The notes: generated by a model not told the origin, from the sequence alone. A stretch of DNA of 64,000 nt from a bacterium (GCA_030604405.1 JAUVVY010000009.1:42604-106603); one strand, 5' to 3'; numbered from the stretch's first letter, positions 35,422 through 45,270 are shown. A program made the numbers and translations.

Positions 35422-36126
35422 ATGACTGCACTAGAATCCGGTGAAGCGCCAACTCAACACAGATTCCCCTTCGGCATTGCCCTGGTGGCCGCGCTCGTCC
35501 TGGTCATTGTAATTGTCGCCGTTTCCCGCCACGCCGGCCCCGGACAGACGCCCGGTGTCGTGACCAAACTCACGGGAAAGGTCGAAGTCAGCACGACCGC
35601 CGGGGAATGGGAACCTGCCACCATCACCCAACAACTCGGCAGCGGCGACAAGCTTTACGCGGCGCCCGACGCCACGGCTCTTGTACAATGGCCCGGCGGC
35701 ACGTTGTTGCTGGTGCGCCCCAGGACCACCGTCCGGCTCACCTCGGCGGCCATGATCAACGACGGCGCCACTCTCAGCGTTGCCTTGCAGCTAGACTCCG
35801 GTCATCTTTGCATCAAGGCTGTGCCGCCCGACGAAGACGCCGTTGAGGTACTGGCTGCCACCGAGAATATGACCGTACGCGCCTCAGACGGCATCTGCGA
35901 CCTGAAAGCCGACCGGACCGCAGTCAATACCGCCACGGTGTTCAGCGGACAGGCCCTGGCTGGAGCTGCTGGTGGCGCAATGCTGCTCCTGTCCGAAAAC
36001 CAGGCCATTGACCTGAAGCGCCCCGGTGATCCCATCACCCTGCGCCCGATTACCGACCAGGAGGCCGCCGAATGGCAGGACAATCTCAAGCTCATGGGGC
36101 TGTCCGAGGCTGTCGCTGCCCAATAG
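35422..36126 (+). CDS. Membrane-anchored FecR-type protein
   Basis: The 234-residue protein has a short cytoplasmic tail, one membrane helix (about residues 18-35), and an extracytoplasmic FecR-like beta domain: VVTKLTGKVEVS, a SGDKLYAAPDATALVQWPGG strand pair and LVRPRTTVRLTS. Unlike classical FecR there is no sigma-binding cytoplasmic region, so it is not an obvious anti-sigma factor. It is divergent from the CHASE2 cyclase and may be part of the same envelope-sensing unit, which is inference from position. Confidence 0.75.
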   Translation: MTALESGEAPTQHRFPFGIALVAALVLVIVIVAVSRHAGPGQTPGVVTKLTGKVEVSTTAGEWEPATITQQLGSGDKLYAAPDATALVQWPGGTLLLVRPRTTVRLTSAAMINDGATLSVALQLDSGHLCIKAVPPDEDAVEVLAATENMTVRASDGICDLKADRTAVNTATVFSGQALAGAAGGAMLLLSENQAIDLKRPGDPITLRPITDQEAAEWQDNLKLMGLSEAVAAQ

Positions 36127-36319
36127 CGCTCCAGTCAGGCCGCGCAAACTCTCAAGAACATGCCCGCACCTAGAGATTCCCTGCGGACCGGATGATTCCT
36201 GCCAGAATTGAATTGGAAGGGATTCGTCAGAGTTCGGAAGAAATGCCACACGCTGCGGGATAGCTGCAGCCGGCTTGTGACATCGCCGGGCAATACAACG
36301 AAACGGGAGACAAGATGCC

Positions 36320-37033
36320 ATGCAGGTCTGCGACTTTGCCCGTAGCTTCGTTACATTTGTGACCTGCGACCGCGCCAACAACGCCCGCATTCAGGTCGAG
36401 GCGCGCTGCGAGTTGACCGCCGATGGCGCCACCGAAGAATTCCTGCTGGTCGCCTCATGCAAATCCGAAGACACCTTCGCCGAGCAGAATCTGTTCTACG
36501 TCCCCAACTACGACTTCTGCGGCATCTTCTCCAGGGATGAATTCCGTCTCCACCGTGTCGGCCTGCCTTACGACCCGGACGCAATGGACGCCGGAGCTAT
36601 CCCCGACCGCTTCCAGGAGGTCAACATCGCCCTCACAATCGTCGAGGCCGAGCTCTGCCAGGACGTCGCCGCTGTCGTCGCAGCGACGCTGGCCAACAGG
36701 ATGCTCATCGGTCGCACCGAGGTCTGGAGCGCCGACGGCAATAAGCGCGCCACGATCGAGTATCCCATAAAGACCATGAACGCGCACGAGCAGCCGCCCT
36801 ATTTCCAGGTGGATACCGGCCCGATACTGCTGCCGGATTTCTTATCCGACCGGCCGCCGATCCAGGCCTTCGATCTGGCGTTTGTGGCATGGAATGTGCC
36901 CGGGTGGGCCGAGTTCGTCATCCAGCAGGCTATCCCCGCGAACCCGGATGACCCTGGCAGTAGTGCACTGGTGGGCCACTATTCTGCCGTCAGGCTGATG
37001 GACGCAGACAACCAGATCCTGGCCTACGACTGA
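36320..37033 (+). CDS. Conserved hypothetical protein, no domain recognised
   Basis: The 237-residue protein has no signal peptide or membrane helix. It is rich in beta-type segments and in acidic residues, with Cys at positions 4 and 16. I recognise no family. It begins at an ATG after GGGAG and lies 37 bp before the secreted pair at 37.1 kb, so co-transcription is possible. Codon choice matches neighbours, so it looks like a real gene. Confidence 0.6.
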   Translation: MQVCDFARSFVTFVTCDRANNARIQVEARCELTADGATEEFLLVASCKSEDTFAEQNLFYVPNYDFCGIFSRDEFRLHRVGLPYDPDAMDAGAIPDRFQEVNIALTIVEAELCQDVAAVVAATLANRMLIGRTEVWSADGNKRATIEYPIKTMNAHEQPPYFQVDTGPILLPDFLSDRPPIQAFDLAFVAWNVPGWAEFVIQQAIPANPDDPGSSALVGHYSAVRLMDADNQILAYD

Positions 37034-37070
37034 GCTTCGGCAGTCATCTCAACGCCGTGGGAGGTTGCCT

Positions 37071-37901
37071 ATGACACGCATCTTGCCGGCCCTCGTAGCG
37101 CTGCTCAGCATCGCCTGCACCGTCCGGGCCGCCGAGCAGCCCCTGCGCATACTCCAAAGCACTGACCGCGCCGTGACCATCGGCACCGACGCTTTCTCAG
37201 TCACGGTCCAGAGCAGTGGCCGCATAGACGCCCTGCAGGCCGGTGGCATCAAGTATGTTTCCTTTGTCGCCCTTTACACCTCCCCGAGCGATTTTGAGAC
37301 CGGCAAGGGCGTCCGCGCTGTGCAGGGCGAGACCGGCGAGGACCGCGGCATCGGGCCTCTGCCTGATTCGATAACCGCCGAGAAGCGTGGCGACCGCTAT
37401 TTCATCGCCATCAACCGCACCGCCGCCCGTGAAGAGATCTGCGGCGGACAGCCGCTTTACGAGCTGCATCAGACTGTTGAGATCGCTCCCAACGGCGTAC
37501 TCAGGGCCCGTTACGAATTCAACTGGCTGCGTTTCTGCCGCATCGGCAGACCCACCATTTACGTGGCCCTCGCCACCGCAACCTTCCGCGACCTCACCTT
37601 CTGGGCTGACTACACAAGCCACTGTCAGCACGGTGCATTCAGCGAAGGCAAGGACTATGCGCCTTTCACCGAACTGAAGGGGCCGTTGCGGACCTTGCGG
37701 GTGGATTGTCCTGATGGCCCGTTCGACCTTTGGATAGACGCAGGCAGTTCAGTAACCAGCACGCGCTGGGGAGAGCAGTACAGTTCCATCGGCCTTTACG
37801 TCCCCAAAGCCAGCGGGACGATGTATCCGAGAGTGACAAGTATCGTGCAGTTTGTCATCAGAGTTCCATTATCAGGTTCGGAACAGGGAGGCGTTGAATA
37901 G
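37071..37901 (+). CDS. Secreted hypothetical protein coupled to the GH42-like gene
   Basis: ATG at 37071 stands behind GGAGG; TTG at 37065 is the frame start but less suitable. A signal peptide (residues 1-20, ending TVRAAE) is followed by a beta-rich 255-residue domain (TDRAVTIGTDAFSVTVQSSG; FNWLRFCRIGRPTIYVAL) that resembles the N-terminal sandwich of the neighbouring large protein. Its stop overlaps the GTG start of the next gene by one base (TAGTG), so translation is coupled and the two probably work together. Confidence 0.65.
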   Translation: MTRILPALVALLSIACTVRAAEQPLRILQSTDRAVTIGTDAFSVTVQSSGRIDALQAGGIKYVSFVALYTSPSDFETGKGVRAVQGETGEDRGIGPLPDSITAEKRGDRYFIAINRTAAREEICGGQPLYELHQTVEIAPNGVLRARYEFNWLRFCRIGRPTIYVALATATFRDLTFWADYTSHCQHGAFSEGKDYAPFTELKGPLRTLRVDCPDGPFDLWIDAGSSVTSTRWGEQYSSIGLYVPKASGTMYPRVTSIVQFVIRVPLSGSEQGGVE

Positions 37902-40900
37902 TGAATACTTGCAGATTCTCTTCTTTGCTCATCATGTCGTTGATTGTCGGCTTTGCCGCACAGCCGGGATGGGCTGAGTGCAAGCTCACGGAGACCGAGG
38001 TACAGGGCGAGCCGGCGCTAGTGCTGGAAAACGATTTTGTCCAGTTGCGGCTCCGGCCGACCCTCGGCGGGCGCATTGACCAGTTCGTCTATAAGCCCAC
38101 CGACACCCGACTCACGGCGCCCACAGACGGGCGCGTCTTCGTGGACCGGATATGGAACTACGCAAACCGCGACATTTACCGCCAGTGGACCAATGCCGTG
38201 TATGAGTACAAGCTGCAGCCGGGCGAGGAACGCGCAGCGGTGACGCTCAACTGCCGAGGCTCGGTGGGCATCGGCAGCCGGATGACCTTTGAAAAGACAA
38301 TCAGCCTCACCTCCGGCAGCGCTGCTGTAAGGGCCGACTACTCCCTCGCTATCGGCCACGAAGCCATGAAGCCGCAGCGAGCCGGCATCTGGTGGCACAA
38401 CGGGCTCGGAGTGCCCCAGGAGACCACCACCTACTATGTGCCGACTGTGCAGGGCGTGAAGTCGCTTGCCTACGGTGCCGGCGCATCCGGCCAGTACTGG
38501 TGGTACGATGTCGCGCGCGGCTGGGGCGCGGCGCTTGGCGAAAGCGGCACCGGCGTCGCTGCCATCATGGACTGCCGCAAGCTGATGTGCTTTTACCACT
38601 ACATGTCCGGCGATGTGGCGCTGATGGAGTGGGCCTTCCGCTCCGAAGAGATTCCAAACGGCGGCTCGGCAACTACCACCATCTGGCTGGTGCCATTCTC
38701 CGGGCTCAATTCGGTAGCCGGCGCTGGTGCGCAGGTGGTTGGCGAGATTGACGCCCCTGACGAGCTCACTGTAGAGCAAGCCCAGGCCGGTGTGCCCGTC
38801 ACCGTCAAACTGGCCGCTCCCCAGAGCTGGACCGCCGCGATGACGATGACCTGGCAGCGCCTCCCCGACGGGAAGCTCAACGAATTGCCCGCCTGGGAGG
38901 CCGAACTCGGCCCTCAGAACGTGGCGCAAAAGCAGTTCAATCTCCAGCTTCCCGAGAAGGGCACTTATGTGCTCCGCGCCGAGGCGCTTGATGGCGACCG
39001 ACTCGCCGCCGATTTCTTCGCTGAGTTGACCGTCGGCGAGGCCAGCGGCGAGATGGCCATCGCGCCTTTGCAGGAGCGTCTCGGCCGTGTAGATGAGCGC
39101 TTCGAGGACAAGATCGTCGCTCGTGGGACCGAGCCGAAGTATGTTCCACCGTCTGAAGAGATTATCACTCCGCATGTCAAGTGGGCCAAGCCCTATGTCG
39201 GCGGGCCTCTCAAGGCTCTGATCCTCAACGACCTCCTGACCGGTCGCGAGACCATCGAGCTGGCCCAGCGCCTGGACATGGACTACATCGCCCCCAGGAT
39301 AAGTAGTCCTTACTCGATGGGCGACACGGCCCGGGCCCAGACGATGGACATTTTGCGGGAGCACTTGAAGGCCGACTTCGATGTCATCTTGATTGGCGGC
39401 ATCAGGGCGGCGATCTTCCCGGACGATATTATCGAGACAATACTTGACAAGGTCCGCGCCGGCACCGGCTTAATCATGGTCAACCCCAACAACTGCTCCG
39501 ACGCGCTCTGGGCGGTTTTGCCTCTTCCCGCCGACCCGGTCGGCTCGCGTCCCAAGAATAAGTGGCAAGCCGTCGCAGACCATTACCTGACTGTCGGCAT
39601 CCCGTGGGACGAGATGCCGCCCACCGAGACCTGCCAGTACGGAGCGGCGGGGGAGGTCCTTGTCAAGGCCGGCAGCCTGCCACTGCTGGTCACGCGAGAG
39701 CTGGGCGAGGGCCGAATCATCTGCCTCGCCTATGCCAGCTCCTGGCAGCGCCCTGGCTTCTATGCCAATGGCCTGACGCCCTGGATACAGTTTGCGCCCA
39801 CCAAATTCGCCTACTGGGAGCACTATTTCAGCCTGCTGGCAAAGTGCATGGCCTGGGCCGCCCACAAGGAGCCACCTGTCCAATTCACATCCACTGCGAC
39901 GGACCAGGAAACATACCTGCTGCGGGCCGGCGACCAGCCCACCCTCAAGCTGGCAATGATCAACTCTGCGCAGGCCGCCGAACTCGTCGCCCGCGTCACC
40001 ATCAATGATGAGTACGGCCATACTGTCCGCTGGTTTGACAAGGCTTTCATGGCCCCGCAGGGCGACAGCGAGCTTGACATCCTGCTGCCGGAGCTTTATG
40101 GCGGACTTCATCTGGTTGACATCATCGTGTCGAATGAGGACGGCGCGAGGGTCAACTGGGCGACTGTGCCCGTGCATGTGCAGGCCCCGGTCGAGATCGC
40201 CGAGCTGACTGTAGCAGATGAAATATATTGCCGAGGCGACACAGTAGCGGCCCAGATGACCCTGGCGGCGACGGACATGGCCCCGGCCCAAGTGCGACTG
40301 GTTGCCTCTTTGACTGACGCGTACGATCGGCTTGTCTGGCGGCATGAGCAGCCGGTTGCCCCAGAGGGTCATTGCGAGGTCGCCTTCAGGCTCCCGGAGC
40401 CTCTGGCAACGACGGCTGTGTTGCGCGTCGAGTTGCACGATGATGCGGGCCTCCTGGATGCGGCCGAGCAGAAGGTATTGACCATGCCACCGGCCTGGGA
40501 CACTCGCGAGTGGAGTGCGTTTCGCAGCGGGCTGTGGGGTAGCCCGGTCGGCGCATATTCGCGGGAGTACTTGCAGCAAGTGAAAGCCGACCTGGTAAAG
40601 AACGTCGGCATGGATGCGATTACGACCTCCAGCGATTGGCTGCTTGACGGCGAGCAGCGCACTGCCTTCGAGACCGGCTTGCAGTCAATGCTCATGGGTG
40701 TTGCCGCCGGGGTGCTGAGTACCGGGCGCGCACGTTCCAACGATCACCTGACCTTCGCCCAGCAAAAGGACGAGTATGTGCGCACTCACGACAAGACGTA
40801 TTTGCACCGCGCCTGGTGCCTGAACGCAGATGACACCCGCGAGCATGTCGCTGCCAAGCTCGAAAGGACTGCTGCCGCTGTCGCCAAATATCGGCCGCTA

Positions 40901-42826
40901 GCCTATGTCTGCGGCGATGAGCTTTCCGTTACCTATTACACCACGCCCTTCGACTACGACTTCACCCCCGGCTGCCTGGCGCAGTTCCGACAGTGGCTCC
41001 AGCAGCAGTACCCCACACTCGCGGCTCTCAATGCCGAGTGGAACACCGATTTCGCCGCCTGGGACGAAGTCGTGCCGATGACCGCTGATGAAGTGGGCGA
41101 CCGCGCCAACTACGCTCCCTGGGCTGACCATCGCACCTTCATGGAGATCACTTTTGCGCAGTTCTTACGCTGGATGGACGAGACGCTGGAGAGCCACGAT
41201 CCCGGCGCCCGGCTCGGCACCTCAGGAAGCCAGGCGGCCTCGGCTTATGGTGGCTACGACTGGTGGCGCCTCACCGACGCCTTCGACTTCATCCAGGCCT
41301 ACGATCACCAGAACACCGGCGAGATGCACCGCTCCTTCCATGACATGCTTGCCGCGCCCTGGTGGGGCTATGGCAGCAAGGACCCGCAGCTTGAGCACCA
41401 GCTCTGGCGCAGGCTGCTCAATGACAATGCCGGCGCGATGTATTTCTCCTGCGCGTCTCTGATAGCTCCAGACTACACTTACACTCAGACCGCTGCCGAG
41501 GGCAGAGAGCACATCAGAGAAATGCGCAACGGCCTGGCCCGCTTGCTGCACGAGTGTGACGGGCGCGCTGCCGACGTGTACATGCATTACTCCCACCCCA
41601 GCATCCACGCCGCTTTTATCACCGGCGGCGAGCCGATCTTCAAGAACAACCGCGCCGGTTGGCTCAAGGCTATCGAAGACAGCGCCCTGCAGGTGAAGTT
41701 CCTCTCTTACACTCAGATCGAACAGGGCGAACTCACCAAGCTGATGCCGGCGGCCTTTGTCCTGCCGTACTCCGTGGCGATATCCGACAGAGAGGCGCAG
41801 CAGATGCAGGCATATGTCGAGGCCGGTGGCACTCTTATCGCCGACGCCCGCACCGGCCTGATGGACCAGCACTGTGCGCCACAGACCGCCGGCGCACTTG
41901 ATGAGCTTTTCGGCATCGAGCGCACCGAGGTCAACCCGAAGGCCCGCCGCATAGACGGCGAGGCTGTATTCACCACCGCCCTGGGCGAGTGTGATCCCAC
42001 GGCCATAACCTTCCAGGACCTCTCTGGCGATACCACGATCAAGATCACTGCCGGCACTGCCCTGGGCCGCATCGCCGACGCGCCGGTGCTGATCGTCTGC
42101 AATGTCGGCAAGGGCAGGGCGGTGCTGCTCAATCTCTTCATGGACAGTTATGCTCGCCGGCGCAATCTGGGAGTGCATCAGCCGCTGCGAAAGCTGCTCG
42201 GCGAGGTGCTTGACTTGGCGGGAGTGAAGCCTTTCACTCAGATTACTGCTGCTGATGCCGACCGCTACTATGTTGCACGTTATTACCGCGGCGATGCTCA
42301 TTACGTCGGCATCCTACGCGAGACGGGGGTGATTTTGACCGGCGGCGGGCCGGGCAGTGCCGCAACCGGTGAGGCACCGCACCGCCGCTCTCACATTCAG
42401 GTCCGCTTCCCGCACCAGGCCCATGTCTATGACTTGCGCGCCGGCCAGTACCTGGGCAAGATCGACCGCGCCGAGAAGCTGATGTCGCAGGGCTACTGCC
42501 AGATATATTCGCTTCTGCCGTATCAGGTGACTGCGGTCTCGGTAATCCCTCGCGCGAAGATCAAGCAGCCCGGAGATCGTGTATCATATCGCGTGCGGGT
42601 AGAGACTGACGGCCCGCAGCCCGGCATGCACGTATTCCGCGTGCAGGTCAGTGATCCCGGCGGCGTCAGGGACTATTATGGCACCCAGATTGCGGCAGAT
42701 GACGGCTCAGGCGAAGCGGAGTTCGACTTGGCACTCAATGATTCCCCGGGCACCTGGCGGATCGAAGCAACCGACATAGCCACGGGCATCTCGGGCACCG
42801 CCGAGTTCACGGTCAATGCACCCTGA
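37901..42826 (+). CDS. Giant secreted GH42-like glycosidase
   Basis: The 1641-residue protein begins with GTG overlapping the preceding stop, and has a signal peptide ending GWAEC. Residues about 25-290 are a beta-sandwich. Residues about 430-640 resemble a ThuA/GATase-like fold (LKALILNDLLTGRETIELA; DFDVILIGGIRAAIF). Residues about 860-1220 are a TIM barrel like GH42, with FRSGLWGSPVGAYSREY, the possible acid CGDELSVTYY, and FIQAYDHQNTGEM. Residues about 1260-1420 resemble the beta-galactosidase trimerisation domain (VLPYSVAISDREAQQM; GGTLIADARTG). The C-terminus is Ig-like. Activity on beta-galactosides or other glycans is inferred; catalytic residues need alignment. Confidence 0.7.
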   Translation: MNTCRFSSLLIMSLIVGFAAQPGWAECKLTETEVQGEPALVLENDFVQLRLRPTLGGRIDQFVYKPTDTRLTAPTDGRVFVDRIWNYANRDIYRQWTNAVYEYKLQPGEERAAVTLNCRGSVGIGSRMTFEKTISLTSGSAAVRADYSLAIGHEAMKPQRAGIWWHNGLGVPQETTTYYVPTVQGVKSLAYGAGASGQYWWYDVARGWGAALGESGTGVAAIMDCRKLMCFYHYMSGDVALMEWAFRSEEIPNGGSATTTIWLVPFSGLNSVAGAGAQVVGEIDAPDELTVEQAQAGVPVTVKLAAPQSWTAAMTMTWQRLPDGKLNELPAWEAELGPQNVAQKQFNLQLPEKGTYVLRAEALDGDRLAADFFAELTVGEASGEMAIAPLQERLGRVDERFEDKIVARGTEPKYVPPSEEIITPHVKWAKPYVGGPLKALILNDLLTGRETIELAQRLDMDYIAPRISSPYSMGDTARAQTMDILREHLKADFDVILIGGIRAAIFPDDIIETILDKVRAGTGLIMVNPNNCSDALWAVLPLPADPVGSRPKNKWQAVADHYLTVGIPWDEMPPTETCQYGAAGEVLVKAGSLPLLVTRELGEGRIICLAYASSWQRPGFYANGLTPWIQFAPTKFAYWEHYFSLLAKCMAWAAHKEPPVQFTSTATDQETYLLRAGDQPTLKLAMINSAQAAELVARVTINDEYGHTVRWFDKAFMAPQGDSELDILLPELYGGLHLVDIIVSNEDGARVNWATVPVHVQAPVEIAELTVADEIYCRGDTVAAQMTLAATDMAPAQVRLVASLTDAYDRLVWRHEQPVAPEGHCEVAFRLPEPLATTAVLRVELHDDAGLLDAAEQKVLTMPPAWDTREWSAFRSGLWGSPVGAYSREYLQQVKADLVKNVGMDAITTSSDWLLDGEQRTAFETGLQSMLMGVAAGVLSTGRARSNDHLTFAQQKDEYVRTHDKTYLHRAWCLNADDTREHVAAKLERTAAAVAKYRPLAYVCGDELSVTYYTTPFDYDFTPGCLAQFRQWLQQQYPTLAALNAEWNTDFAAWDEVVPMTADEVGDRANYAPWADHRTFMEITFAQFLRWMDETLESHDPGARLGTSGSQAASAYGGYDWWRLTDAFDFIQAYDHQNTGEMHRSFHDMLAAPWWGYGSKDPQLEHQLWRRLLNDNAGAMYFSCASLIAPDYTYTQTAAEGREHIREMRNGLARLLHECDGRAADVYMHYSHPSIHAAFITGGEPIFKNNRAGWLKAIEDSALQVKFLSYTQIEQGELTKLMPAAFVLPYSVAISDREAQQMQAYVEAGGTLIADARTGLMDQHCAPQTAGALDELFGIERTEVNPKARRIDGEAVFTTALGECDPTAITFQDLSGDTTIKITAGTALGRIADAPVLIVCNVGKGRAVLLNLFMDSYARRRNLGVHQPLRKLLGEVLDLAGVKPFTQITAADADRYYVARYYRGDAHYVGILRETGVILTGGGPGSAATGEAPHRRSHIQVRFPHQAHVYDLRAGQYLGKIDRAEKLMSQGYCQIYSLLPYQVTAVSVIPRAKIKQPGDRVSYRVRVETDGPQPGMHVFRVQVSDPGGVRDYYGTQIAADDGSGEAEFDLALNDSPGTWRIEATDIATGISGTAEFTVNAP

Positions 42827-42858
42827 TGCTGTTGTAGGGGCGCACGCCGTGCGCCCAG

Positions 42859-43232
42859 CTCGGGCTTTCTACAGTAGTTATGTAGATTCTTGGACAATGT
42901 AAGTTGTCGGCCGATGGTGTGGTGTCGTTAGTCGTAATGGAAGGGCCTGTCGCAGGCTGTTTTGCGAAGCGAAACAGCCAAGGCTGGCGCAGCCGTTGTC
43001 GTTGGCCGTTTGGGTGTGGAGATCTCGCCAGGATAGCGTCCTGCGTGGGCCGGATGGCCGTGAGTTTGCAGGCAAACTCCCGTCCATGCGGCCCCTCCGC
43101 ACGACACAAAGACTGCGAAAGGCTGAGACGTTGCCTTTTGGAGGGGCCGCATACGAGGCGGAAGCGCAGCTTCCGCCGAGAATCCGGCCCAGCCGTTAGA
43201 AGAATCTGCATAACTACAGTTTCCAGCCCGAG
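42859..43232. repeat. MITE-like element, copy B (R4), with terminal inverted repeats
   Basis: The left end (42859-42893) and the right end (43199-43232) are near-complementary: both carry CTCGGGCT, then TAGTTATGYAGATTCTT in inverted orientation. They bound about 374 bp with no convincing gene. Its core matches copy A (25963-26096) over about 130 bp. No transposase is present, so it would be non-autonomous. Confidence 0.7.
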
Positions 43233-43292
43233 GCCGTTGCCGTTTGCATTTCGGCCATATTCGCGCGCCCGGGGTAGGTGACTAGTTACCGG

Positions 43293-43805
43293 ATGACCGA
43301 ACAATCTCGGCCCCAATACTCCGACCGTATCATTGCAGACTATCTGCGCCGCTCCTACACGGCGGTGGATGGGCTGTGGTTTGTGAAGGTGGAGGCGGCG
43401 GAGGACTTCGCCACAGCGCTGGAGTTGGACCGGCAGGTCTGGGAGGTTATGCCCAAGATCCAGGCCCGCAAGGCCCGTGTTCTGCTCGACGTTGACGGCG
43501 ACGATCCTGCCGACCTGGCCGCTTGTTTCGGCCTCAAGCTCGAAGCCGACGGGCACGAGTATGAGGTCATTGTGGACGACGCTGGTGTGCGAGCGCGGGT
43601 GCGTCATTGCTTGTGGCTGGAGAGTATGAGGCATTCGGGCCGCGAGCATTTAACCACGCAAATAGGCGAGCACGTGTGCACCACTGAGGGCCGCGTGTGG
43701 GCCGAGGAGTTTGGCGGGCGGTACGGGTTCTCCTTGCCCTGTCGCCGCTGCGGGGGCGACGAGTTCTGCGAGTTCGTTTTCGCCCGCAAAACGCACCGCG
43801 CCTAG
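43293..43805 (+). CDS. DUF6125-like / L-2-amino-thiazoline-carboxylate hydrolase-like protein
   Basis: The 170-residue protein has the N-terminal pattern YLRRSYTAVDGLWFVKVE followed by ALELDRQVWEVMPKIQARK, which I associate with the DUF6125 family. Its C-terminal half (HVCTTEGRVWAEEFGG; LPCRRCGGDEFCEFVF) has a Cys cluster as in V4R-like small-molecule-binding domains. Function is unknown. ATG at 43293 and GTG at 43278 are both possible starts; neither has a strong Shine-Dalgarno. It lies between a MITE-like element and an R2 repeat. Confidence 0.6.
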   Translation: MTEQSRPQYSDRIIADYLRRSYTAVDGLWFVKVEAAEDFATALELDRQVWEVMPKIQARKARVLLDVDGDDPADLAACFGLKLEADGHEYEVIVDDAGVRARVRHCLWLESMRHSGREHLTTQIGEHVCTTEGRVWAEEFGGRYGFSLPCRRCGGDEFCEFVFARKTHRA

Positions 43806-43857
43806 CTCGGGCCTCCAAGATTCAACCGCGCGGGTCGGGCATCACAATCATCATCCA

Positions 43858-43934
43858 GTGGGGCAGGCATCCTGCCTGCCGCCGTTGTCTTGCTCCCCTC
43901 TCCCTGTGGGAGAGGGGAATGAAAGGGGTGAGGG
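43858..43934. repeat. R1-variant and R2 palindromes upstream of ilvA
   Basis: A variant R1 (GGGGCAGGCATCCTGCCTGC, 43858-43881) is followed by an inverted copy of R2 (CCCCTCTCCC/GGGAGAGGGG, then GGGGTGAGGG, 43890-43934). The R2 copy closely matches the one at 63827-63880 in opposite orientation. Confidence 0.75.
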
Positions 43935-43979
43935 ACGTCGTTCGAAACGCAGCCCGTCTCGGCCTGAAAGGACAACCTG

Positions 43980-45191
43980 ATGATACCTCTAGATCAAATC
44001 CAAGCCGCGAGAGACAGCATTGCCAGCATCGCCCGGGTGACGCCGCTGGTGCCTTGCGAGCGCGCTTCTGACATCTGCGGCGTGCCGGTCCATCTGAAGC
44101 TAGAGAATCTGCAATACACTGGCGCTTTCAAGATCCGCGGGGCCGCCAACTGCATCGTGCAGATGCCCGACAGCGCGCGGCACAACGGTGTGGTCGCGGC
44201 CTCGGCGGGCAATCATTCCCAGGGCGTTGCCGCGGCGGCACGTGCGCTGGGCATAAACGCCCGCATATACATGCCCGCAAATACGCCCTTCCTCAAGGTC
44301 GAGCGCACCCGCTATTATGGCGGCGATGTGCACCTGCATGGTGACAGCTTTGAGGAGGCCTATGCCGAGGCCGTCCGCGTGCAGCAGGAGCAGGGCCTCG
44401 CATTCGTGCATCCCTTCGCCGACGAGCGGGTGATTGCCGGCCAGGGCACTATTGGCCTGGAGCTTCTGGAGCAGTTGCCCGAGATCGAGGCGGTGGTGAT
44501 ACCTGTTGGCGGCGGCGGGCTGGCTGCCGGCATCGCCTCGGCGCTGCGCGCGAAGAGCCCTCACATGACGATAGTCGGCGTACAGGCTGCCAATGCCCCC
44601 TCAATGGCCGAATCATTTAAGCTCGGCGAGCCGCAGACGGTGCCGGTGCAGCCGACGATTGCCGAGGGCATTGCCGTCGGCAGTGCTAACGAGATGACCC
44701 ACGGCCTGCTCAGCGCGCTACTGGATGACATCGTGACCGTGGACGAGGGCATGATTGCCTCGGCGATGCTCGATTTGATTGAGGACGACAACCTGGTAGT
44801 CGAGGGCGCGGGCGCAGTAGCCCTGGCCGCCCTCCCTCAGCTTGCCGCTAGGCTCCAGGGCCCGACGGTACTGATCGTATCTGGCGGCAACGTGGATGTG
44901 ACGACGATGGGGGCGGTGATTGATCGGGGCTTGGCGGTGGCTGAGCGCTCGGTGCGCTTGCTGGTGATACTGCCCGATGTCCCCGGCGCGCTGGCGAAGC
45001 TATCCAGGATAATCGGCGATGCTAACGCCAATATCATTGAGATTCTGCACAATCGCCTGACTGGCGAGGTGGAGGTCGGTAGGGCGGAGGTGGAGTTGGT
45101 TCTGCTGACTCGCGGCCGGGAGCACGTCGAGGATGTCTTGAGTCGCCTCCACGCCGCCGGCTACGTGGCCCGCCGCCACACCCATGCCTGA
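43980..45191 (+). CDS. ilvA: Threonine ammonia-lyase with C-terminal ACT domain
   Basis: This PLP enzyme deaminates threonine to 2-oxobutyrate, the first step toward isoleucine. The PLP lysine is K51 in TGAFKIRGA, and the phosphate loop is PVGGGGLAAGI. Residues about 325-403 form a single ACT domain (LLVILPDVPGALAKLSRII), as in the short 400-residue biosynthetic/catabolic type rather than the long E. coli IlvA with its larger regulatory domain. AAAGGA precedes the ATG by 8 bases. A broken copy of its 3' end lies at 48920-49112. Confidence 0.93.
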   Translation: MIPLDQIQAARDSIASIARVTPLVPCERASDICGVPVHLKLENLQYTGAFKIRGAANCIVQMPDSARHNGVVAASAGNHSQGVAAAARALGINARIYMPANTPFLKVERTRYYGGDVHLHGDSFEEAYAEAVRVQQEQGLAFVHPFADERVIAGQGTIGLELLEQLPEIEAVVIPVGGGGLAAGIASALRAKSPHMTIVGVQAANAPSMAESFKLGEPQTVPVQPTIAEGIAVGSANEMTHGLLSALLDDIVTVDEGMIASAMLDLIEDDNLVVEGAGAVALAALPQLAARLQGPTVLIVSGGNVDVTTMGAVIDRGLAVAERSVRLLVILPDVPGALAKLSRIIGDANANIIEILHNRLTGEVEVGRAEVELVLLTRGREHVEDVLSRLHAAGYVARRHTHA

Positions 45192-45270
45192 TCGTTCCGC
45201 GCTGCGCCTTGTCAGTTTGCCGTTTCGTGCGCATCATCGCCGTTGCCGTAGGCTTTCGGAGGGGCCTGCC

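Noticed and set aside
35422..36126. Classical FecR anti-sigma factor with a FecI partner
   Set aside because: There is no FecI-type sigma gene next to it and the cytoplasmic tail is only about 17 residues, too short for the usual sigma-binding domain.
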